From assembly GCF_020740795.1 (NCBI RefSeq), contig NC_067294.1:6634001-6698000 (forward strand): a stretch of 64,000 bases of DNA, written 5' to 3'. This DNA comes from Apus apus. Lineage: Eukaryota > Chordata > Aves > Apodiformes > Apodidae. The notes below the pieces were generated by a model. That model was given only the letters and a program-made list of their open reading frames with translations, was not told the DNA's origin and ran no database searches. Made by a program: the position numbers and the translations under genes. This document shows, one piece after another, positions 53,806 to 64,000 of the stretch (position 1 is its first letter; every line of letters begins with the position of its first letter).

Positions 53806-56262
53806 TGATATACAACTACTTTGCAGCCACTGTTTTTACATTATGCCAAGTTCAGTCTCAGAAAGCTGACTGCAGTTCTCACTCTTTTCACATTTCCAGA
53901 CTAACTGACACAACAATTTCTTCGTGGTCCTTTGAGCAATAACCCTCAGCAAATCTTTTTTTCTCCCAAATCATCTGCCTTGTCCATGGTCCCTCCTGGT
54001 CTCAAAGTACAAAGTGAGCTAGGGCTCTTTCCAAACTTGCTAATGATAAAGACTGTTCGTTTTCCCAGTAGTCTTTGGTGCAATCTGTTTCCAACACTGG
54101 GATTGATGAGTGTCTGAGAACAGTGTGGGAGGGCTGCCTGAGCATGACTGAGCCACAGAGTTAAAAAAAACCAACACAACAACCCAACAAAAAAAATAAT
54201 AGATTCATTTCAAATAGAAAATAAAATTCAAAACAAGCCAGCTAATTTTATTGTCTAGATTATTAATTGTGCTGGGTTGTTCAGCTGCCCCGAGAATGTC
54301 GCTTTAATCATTCAGTGAATCTAAAGCCTGTGTCTCCAGAGGTCATGTTCTGATGTCTCACATATGCCACATCGCACTGTTCGTTAGATCCACCAGTCCA
54401 GTCACATGGAAGTGATGTTCAGACTATTTCTATGCATATCTGCTACTTTTCTTCCTGAATGTGTCAGTCCCATGATGGGGGCAGTGACTCCAGCTGATAC
54501 AGACACAATTGCTGATTGCAAAGAGAGACACAGCCACAAAAATGAAGACGATTTTAAATCCATCATGGTTCAGGCTTCATAAGAAGTCCGTGCCTCACAG
54601 AAATATAAATTCCCTTAGGGAAGGAGAGTGCTGAGGTGTATAGGATCACAGACACCAATGGGTGGAAGGAAGATGAGTGACCCTGGGGACAAACAACTGG
54701 GCTAGGATGCCCAAAATGTGGGCTCAACTCCGAGAAGAAGGAAAAAGTTTCACCAGTGTCATGAAATTCAGTTCTCAGCTCTCTACACCTTGTGCAGTTT
54801 CAAAAATCTGGCTGATTGGTTTTGGTGGTGAGATGGGAGCAGGGATTCCCTTTGCACAGTGGGATGTGGGATTTCTTGCTCTTTACTCTGAATATTTGGT
54901 GCTGGCAGTAGAGCAGTGAGGAACAAGGTAATCTTCTCCAGGATCATACAGTTGGGCATGACTTCAGATTCCCTCTGGAAGGACAGATCTCAGATGGATC
55001 CCAGCTAAGGACGTAGTGAGCTCATGTTTGGAGCCTGTCTTCAGGCTCACATGCAGAAGGTTTGCTACTGGTGGCTACCAGTAGAAAGCAGGTCAAGGGA
55101 TTCCCAGGCAGTTCAGAATGCTTGTCAGGGGACCCCAAAATGTCACATCCAACTTCTCACCCTCCACTACGCTGGGGGGGGGCTGGCAAGTGATGTGTGA
55201 AGTGTTGAGTCAGTATAAATGTCACAGCCAAAGGTCTTCAGAGTCAGGGTGACAACAGGAGGAGACAGTAGTGCCAGGAGTTCTGACACAGGGAAAACAC
55301 TGTGACTGACAGCACCTCCAGCCTGGAGATTTATCGATGGTAACTTGAGATGCGCCATAAACAGGGGTGATATTAAATGAGTCTGACTGTCTCAGGGGCT
55401 AAGTTTTACAATCCAAAGTGTGCACTCTTTCTGTCCCACTGAAATTCTGAGGAATTTTTCCAGTGATCTCACTAAGTGCCTCCCAAGCAGGGCTCCGACC
55501 TGAGAGAGCCCTCCCTGCACAGCACAGTGCCAGCTGCTGGGATCAAACACAAATATCCACTGGAGAACCTAGCATGCACCCATGGAGCTTAGTGATAGAG
55601 GCCTCCCAGGCCACCACCACTGTCCCTTGGGGCCCACAGCCTTGTCCACCATGGCTTTGTGAGGAAACCAGAAATCACCACACAGATGTCTCAAATTATC
55701 AACAACACCCCTGGTGTCAGACACTCTGACCTCAGTGCCAGCAGCTCATGTTCAGGGACAAGCCTCTCTGAAACTGTACTAGGAGTGTATTGAACCTCTG
55801 TGAACATTTGCTGAGATGCCCTCTCAGCAAGGTCTCAGCCTCTGAAGTCAAACCCAAGGTTTCCTCCTGGAGTCATTGGCTGAAAAGGGCTGTGCTATCA
55901 TGCTTTCCTTCTGCTCCTTGAATGTATGTGGGCTGCAATATCAAGCTCTAGCTGCAGTCTTTTTTTTCCATAACTAAGCAGCTCCAGAGGTCAGACAGTG
56001 GCCACTCGGCGGAGGCAGGACTTCGTGAGCCATTGTGCTCTTCTGCTTAGGGGTTTCCTTGTTCAGGTAACACATTTTATCCTAGAAACAGAAAAATCAT
56101 TAGCAAAGCCCTAGGGATACTGAATTCACTCTCCTATGTCACTTCTGCCTATCAAAGGTAAACAGGTCTGTGGAGATCAAAGGCAGAGCACCCCAAGGCC
56201 ACAAACCCTGTTCTTCACAAGCTGCCTTCACCAACTCACAGACCTTGAGAAAAATTATCTAG

Positions 56263-57975
<1,713 letters not shown>

Positions 57976-58160
57976 GGTTGTCAGTCCTGCAGAAAGTGCT
58001 GGATACTGCAGCTGAGAAGAACTGGCAGGTGACAGCTGTCAACATCCTGACAACAACAGAAGAGGGCTACCGCGTGCTCTTCCAGGAGCTGGACAAGAAG
58101 AAGGAAAGGCTGGTGGTGGTGGACTGTGAAACTGAGAGGCTGAACATCATCCTTAACAAG
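57976..58160 (+). CDS. GRIA1: GRIA1 exon 4: amino-terminal domain
   Basis: This 185-bp exon completes Gly154 and encodes residues 155-215, beginning [16 protein letters not shown] and ending [11 protein letters not shown]. That is the expected 62-codon span of the family exon, in phase 0 at its 3' end. It includes [10 protein letters not shown] and [12 protein letters not shown], part of the ATD. The acceptor TTACAG is normal. The donor is odd: AAG|GTCGTG matches the U1 consensus only around the GT itself, whereas the other four donors are GTGAGT, GTAAGT or GTAAGC. A second weak GT 15 bases downstream (CAG|GTCTTC) would add five in-frame residues, VVLLQ. The boundary at 58160 is chosen because LNK then joins IIKLEKNG of exon 5, as in the family. 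Confidence 0.95.
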
Positions 58161-61100
58161 GTCGTGTTATTGCAGGTCTTCTGGGAGGGATCTTGCATGC
58201 AGGGAAGGGTTGTTTCTTCTGGAGAAGTTCTTCCTGTTCTTGTCTGATCCATGTCTCATTACAGCTCTCACTGGCTGTGGTGTGTGCATTGCAGCCGCTG
58301 CCGAGCTTGCATTCATTTCTCCTGTGTGTTATTGTAGAAACTAAAGCCATTTACTTGGAGCTCCCATGTATTCCTGCTGAGTGAGCTCTGCTGCTCCGTC
58401 GTCCCTACTTGTTTGACTTCTCTGCAGAGACTTTAACACCCTCTTACTCCCCAGCAAGTCTGCTTTGTGCTAATTCTTCCAAGCAGAGTGAACAAGACGT
58501 GGCACTTTCTTATTCTGCTGAGTTTTTTGTTGGTTTTCCCACCTCCTGTGAGTTAGGGTGGAGGTGTGAATCAGCACTGCCAGGCCTCCAACCTCCAGGT
58601 GCTGCACCAAGTTCTCACAACCACTGCCAGCAGGACAGAGATGGGGAAGTTTATGGTACATTTGTAGTGTCCTCAGTAGCACTGTCTCCAGAGGAGTTTG
58701 GAGTTCAGCATCCAGGCTGTAGCAGGACTGCATGTTTCCAGATGGTCCTGTGCCTTGTAGCAATAAAGACTTGTTCACTCCCAGGTATCTCTTACCTGTT
58801 TATCCAGCTCATGGCCTCAACAGTCAGGTTGTGTGCCTTGCCTTACTCATCCTCGATCTAGATAAGTCACCCAGTAGTGCAGACCCAAATTTTCCCCATC
58901 CCCTTTCCTCCATGCTTCCTTTAACACTTTCTATAAGGCCTGAATATGGACTTTTATGACCAGGAGACCAGTGCAAGCCCATGGACATCTCAGTCCACAC
59001 TTATGTCTGCTCTTCAACTCCAGCCATAGTATCTTTTCCCACTCACACCTAAGGCCAAGGCTTTCCCCACTGCTGGGACTCATGTCCCACATGGCTTAGG
59101 AAGGGCCTTGGGATGTCATGCAGCTGGTGTGCTGTGCCTCCCACTGTCATAGCTCTCGTAACTCTTGCTTCTTGCTTCACATGGTGCTTTGTGTAAGCTA
59201 CCTGTCATCTCCTGTCTCACACTTCATCTGCTCACTGTCTGGGGCAAGGACTGCCATTCCACCAGCTGCACAGCTTGACAGCAACCACAATCCATCCTTG
59301 TTGCCTGTCTCTGGGGGCTACTTTATTATATATAATAACAAAGCACGTAGCATGTTTTAGCCTCAAATAAAGGTCATGCTCATGAAGAAGAGACCAGTTT
59401 ATTCTGGAGGGTAAAGACTTCTCTCTGACCTTGGAGTAGCTGCAGATGAAAATTTTTCACAGGATCTAGGCAGTGAATTTGCCTTTTCTGCAAGCCTCCT
59501 ATAGGGTATATCAGATTTCTAGGGTTAATGGGGTTGTTTTTTCAAGCATGGTTTGTCTAACAGAAAGTGAAGCTCTGTAGCCAAATATTATCTACTTTTT
59601 CTAACAGGAACAGAATATAAGTCTTTCTTTCAAACTTCTTCACGTAACTGGACCAAGTTGTACATAAGTAAAGCTATTTGCAAGAACACTGACAATCCAG
59701 ATCTTGCAATTATTTGTTTTGCAATGCTGTAAAAACCCCTTCATTCCAAGGGAAAAGGGGAAGAGTTTTCCTACATTAAAGACAGAGCAATTCCAACAGA
59801 CATTTGTGCCTAAGAGGCAACACCCCTGTTAGGAACAGAGCTCTGAATAACTTTTTCAGACTCCTGTAGTCCATTTTCATCCTCATTTGCTTTCTTATTC
59901 TGATTCTACAGAGATTTCTGAGAGCAGAGGTAGTTTTCCCAGCATAAGTAGAGGATGTCAGGTCTTCCACAGCATGCAGATGAGTGAAGAGGGTCAAAGA
60001 TAGTGTTCAGCTCATTATCATGTGAAATTCAGCTGGAACTTAAACTCAGGGCTGGTTGCTGGTCTCTCAGCTCACTGCACCAGTGACCTCAGAATGGATG
60101 TCATTGCTCTGTTTGCCTTGTCTCTCTGAGTGTCTGAGGTGTTCATAGAGCTGCCCCAGCCTCTCAGGGACATTTAAATGCATTTATCTTCTTCCTCCAC
60201 ATGCCTGTCTCTGTTTCTTGGTGGCTGTGGATTTGGACTCCCTGGCAAAGAGAAGAGCTGGAGTTGGCTATTTATCATCAGTCCCTCACAAGTACACACT
60301 GGTGCTTTCTTCTCCTCACTCCATACACATGACATAAATAACCACCGCTGACTCCAGCAAGGCAGTACTCACCGTCTGGAAACCGTAGCTGTAGAGGAGT
60401 CAGTGTTCAGTGTGTTAATGATCTATAGGAAAATCCCTTGATTTCTTTCTTGGAGATTTCTCTGTCAGGTCTCAAGGGGGTGCTTTATTTTTGCTGAGGT
60501 AACTGTCATTTATGAGCCAGGCTTTGGTTCAGGGCAGGATATCCATGGGCTATGCTGTGTAGCCTTAATGGGATAAATAAGAAGTGGGTTGTATTCCATC
60601 AAAGCCCTGTATTGTTTCTTCCTTGTCTCTCATTAAAATGAATAACTGAAATTTCTCCTTTGCCACTGTTTCACTCTGAGAGGATTTCTCTCTAATAGAT
60701 GTCAAACTGGCCCATTAAGAAGTGGGTAATGAAACCTAGGTGGCCCAAGTGAGCTATCAGCATGCAGCCCAGCACAGCCTCTCACCATGTTCAGGCTAAG
60801 TGATAAATGCTGTTATAACCTCAGCTTGCTACTGCCGTCCGGACACATTAGGACTGAGCAAGCATTTTAAAATAAATTAAGATCACAAATAACTGTGTAA
60901 AACACAGGAAGCAAGCCTCATAATTCAGGTGGATGGGCTGCAAGATTAACAGCTCAGGGAAAGCTGGATGGCAGCCCTCTCCGGTTCATCGACTCTGATG
61001 CCTAATAAAATAACAAAGGCAGAGTCTGGGCAGAAGGAGCCAATGCCAGTGATTGTTGACACTGGAGAAATGGGGAACTGGATTGTAATTCTTAGATATC

Positions 61101-62967
61101 CCAGTGCCCTGGAGATGCTCCTTCCTCCCACAAGTTCTGGGACTTAATACAAAGGTCAGTCTCAGTTGATTAATAGAAGGGGACAAATTTGGTCTGGTTT
61201 TGCTTCTCAGATCTGGAAATGGAAGATACTCAGAAAACTACCCATAATAAGAGTATATACCTCTGAGGCCTTAGATATACAGAGTTTTTTTCTGAGGACT
61301 CCAGACTACTCAACAGAAATCATACTGAGGGACACTGTGGAGAATCATAGGCCAGTGAAGCTGGTGAAGCAGATATTAATTGTGTAAGAAACATTTACAA
61401 AATGAAGCCTTCATTGGAGTTAATTGTCACCCCCACGTTAATGCTGGGAAGCAGATGAGTTTTAATATGCATACAAGAGCACTTCATCAGAGAAAGACTA
61501 AGGCAGATGAACCAGTTGCACGGAGCAAGTGTCAGCTCATTTATAATCCGTTTGTAAATCCCTAAATGGCCGCTCATGATAATCTGGGAGAGCTGTTGCA
61601 TGGGGAGGATCAGTCTGTGAATGCCCTCGCCTGACACTTCTCAAACACCTGCTGCCAGCCTGGTATCAGAGAGAGGTCCTGGGTAGACTGATCTCTGGTT
61701 GAATCTGACACAGCAATCATTTTATTATCATTCTGGCGCTGAGAATGTTTCTGGCCTCTCTACTGTTCGTGCAGATTTTGCATGAGCTTTGGCAATGCAG
61801 GCAGGAATTTGGAATCAATTCATATGACAATGGAAATAAGAGGTAGTGTTGCCAGCAAAGAAACCTTATGGAAACAGCACAGTTCTCTCAGGAACTGACA
61901 ATTCATGTGTTTGTGCAGGTTCTGAGGGCATGGTGGTTTGGATTTTTTTTTTTCACTGTCATCCTTCTGAATGTGGTTTTACCAAAATGCAGATGGTATC
62001 TGGCTCTAGTAACCTGGTAAGAATTTAAACATGTTGCTAGAAATCAGTGCACAAGAATTTCAGTGGCAAAATGGAGTCAGCAAGAATTTTAGCTCTATTC
62101 TTTATGTATTGTTTTTAAATTGTTGAGAAAAAGACAGAGACAATCTGATCAATGGCTCTGTCCCTATAATCATAGGCAAGTCATAACAGTTGGTGCTTTT
62201 CTACCTAGACAAGGGAAACTTTTCCAGCTAACATAGAAACTTCCAAATATTACAGATCTGTAAGCAATTGTGTTAATAGAAGAGAATAAAAACCTAACTC
62301 TGCAAGGATGAGGGAAAAAGGAGTAGGTGGCAAAGAGCATATATTTGGACAGCATGAATATGAAAATTATTATAAATAATCTCAATGAACATGCAAAGGG
62401 AATCCTCTGGGTCTTGTCCAGGCAGCTTTGTTCTGGAGATGTGGTTTGAAGCTACCTCAGTGCACTAAAGGACAAAAATTGTCCTGCAGTCTAAACTTCC
62501 TGCCACCTTGCCCAGGTAAGTGTCTGCAGCAGGGGCTCCAGCTCAGAGCATGAGCAAAAAACCTCTAGTCTTGCTTGATGTTTCAGCTGCATTCACAGGA
62601 AAAATGGACCCCAGCTCCACACTTTGTTTCTTTAATGTCTGAAATATAAACCTTTTTTAACCTTGTTTTTTAAAAACAAAAACTAACCACAGTTTGTGGT
62701 TGTTTTTTTTTCCCTGAGCCCCCAAGAGACAGGTTGCTTGAGGTAGTTAACCCTTGTCCTGTCTAGTTTCAAACTTGCTGCTCAAATACCATTTGTGAAA
62801 GTTCTGTCCATCCTCTAACAGGGTTGTGAACTTTTCTCTTGATATGTCTTCCTGTCCACAGCTGAACAGTCTTCTCAGGGAAAAATGGGTGAGGAGGAAG
62901 GATAGATAAATTAAACTCTTCTTTCTTAGTTGGTCTCTACTAAATATCCTTGGTTTTCATTTTGCAG
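58161..62967 (+). other. GRIA1 intron 4
   Basis: A 4807-bp intron with acceptor TTTGCAG and a weak donor GTCGTG. If unspliced, the reading continues 28 codons from exon 4 to TGA 58245-58247. AATAAA hexamers occur at 58762 and near 59366. The 3' half (about 60.6-61.0 and 61.37-61.86 kb) is rich in homeodomain- and POU-like AT motifs and looks less repetitive and more constrained than average, but conservation cannot be tested here. No transposon recognised. Confidence 0.9.
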
Positions 62968-63021
62968 ATCATCAAGCTTGAAAAGAATGGGAATGGGTAC
63001 CACTATATTCTGGCAAATTTG
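62968..63021 (+). CDS. GRIA1: GRIA1 exon 5: amino-terminal domain (54-nt exon)
   Basis: This short phase-0 exon encodes residues 216-233, IIKLEKNGNGYHYILANL, the expected 18 codons of this exon. Asn224 stands where I recall Ile in the mammalian NGIGYHY. The exon continues the ATD fold. Acceptor TTTGCAG and donor TTG|GTGAGT are strong. It is the last coding exon in the window; the rest of the ATD, the ligand-binding domain, the pore and the tail lie to the right. A T26 tract begins 84 bp downstream. Confidence 0.96.
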
Positions 63022-64000
63022 GTGAGTTGCACTCCTTGGTAGGGTTGGTTTTTTTTGTTGTCTCATAGTTCATAAAGCTTTGTACTTTAATTACTGAGCT
63101 GCACTTTTTTTTTTTTTTTTTTTTTTTTTTAATCCACCTTTTGGTTAAAAAAATACCAAAGTCCTTTGTGGTGTTCTCCTTATGGTGTTTTCTCTCCTGA
63201 ACCAGTAAGATCATCTGTAGGGTATCTTCAAGGTTGCTGGGTTTTGTTTTTTAATTTTTTTTTTTTTATTTTTTTTTGCTTGCAGCTTCAATCTGCATCT
63301 TTTCAAAGCCAGTTAAGCCAACTGTCAACTAGTGCTTGTGGAAATGATATTTTTCTTTTGCATGTCATGGGCACCTGGGGTCCTGGCATTGCACTCCTAA
63401 CTTGTTTGAGTCAGGCCAACAAGAAGCTGTTGACTTTTGGTAACAATTTGTGTTTTCTAACTAGTTTTAATCCCATTTCAGTAGACATTCTCCAGATTAA
63501 ATGTTTCACAGCCATCCTGAGCCTCACTACAGGCAAACTTGTTAGTGACAATGCACCAAGCTCCCTCCAACCTTACAGTAAAAATAAAGCTTGTACTTAT
63601 TCTGCAGCTCTAAGGGATGAACTGGATGTAAAGATTTCTTTAAGGAAAAGATTATTCCTTTACTGCAGGGAGGTGCTGCCTGAGGACAGAGCAGTACTGG
63701 GCAGTGGCAGGGTCATCCTCCTGGAGCCAAATGCTGTCCTCATCTAGGAGGATGGAGAATTTCTCTGCCTGGGGAGGTCTGGGAGAAAGTAAGAAAGAGC
63801 AGAACAGTAGCCTCAATCCATAGGACAACTGAAGGTTTTCCACAGCAGAGCTCCTACCCTCTCCTTCCCGGATGTGTCAGTCCATCTGGGGGCATGCACA
63901 GCAGAGGACAGGCTGGTGGTGGTGTTGGTGATGGTCTAGTGCTGAGCTGAACCCCGGACCTGCTGGGTCCGTGCCGGGTGAGCCACGGGCGGGGGCTGGA
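63022..64000 (+). other. GRIA1 intron 5 (5' part, truncated by window)
   Basis: Donor GTGAGT. The first 260 bp are extremely T-rich. A strong acceptor-like sequence ends at 63285 and is followed by an open frame to TAG 63745 with no known domain. The final 60 bp are GC- and CpG-rich. Exon 6 of GRIA1 is not present. Confidence 0.85.
63105..63130. repeat. T26 homopolymer downstream of exon 5
   Basis: Twenty-six consecutive thymines 84 bp after the exon 5 donor, with a second T-rich tract at about 63244-63278. Confidence 0.95.

Noticed and set aside
59363..59371. AATAAA in intron 4 as a poly(A) site
   Set aside because: Hexamers of this kind occur repeatedly in AT-rich introns. Without transcript 3' ends this one is not called; only the first after the exon 4 read-through is mentioned.

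Overview
This window is vertebrate nuclear DNA. It carries the 5' part of one protein-coding gene, GRIA1 (AMPA-type glutamate receptor subunit GluA1), on the + strand. Five exons splice in phase into the first 233 codons of the receptor precursor: the signal peptide and most of the upper half of the extracellular amino-terminal domain (ATD). The reading matches mammalian GluA1 almost residue for residue, as I remember that family, with a few substitutions. The gene runs off the right edge inside intron 5. The next conserved block, which begins Gly-Phe-Met-Asp in mammals, is not in the window.

The host is most likely a bird. Recognisable transposons are very sparse, and the only interspersed repeats I can name are fragments of CR1 LINEs, the dominant repeat of birds and other sauropsids. 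I see no Alu, L1 or B1-type SINE. A crocodilian or turtle cannot be strictly excluded.

Layout: 1-~550, upstream intergenic DNA with a (TAT)n microsatellite. ~550-1110, a moderately CpG-rich promoter, 5' leader and exon 1. 1049-3195, intron 1. 3196-3333, exon 2. 3334-56368, a 53-kb intron 2 with simple repeats, CR1 remnants near 34.7-35.0 kb and 40.79-40.89 kb, a G/T-rich degenerate repeat block at 40.0-40.8 kb and some AT-rich stretches that look like regulatory DNA. 56369-56608, exon 3. 56609-57975, intron 3. 57976-58160, exon 4. 58161-62967, intron 4. 62968-63021, exon 5. 63022-64000, start of intron 5, unusually T-rich.

The long open reading frames elsewhere (up to about 200 codons, on both strands) look like chance ORFs in intronic DNA. 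None is a protein I recognise.

I did not find a new gene system. The observations most worth checking concern how this gene is controlled: an RE1/REST-like motif in the promoter, two upstream AUGs that overlap the GluA1 start codon, and an exon 4 splice donor far weaker than the other four, with an in-frame alternative 15 bases downstream and a truncating read-through.
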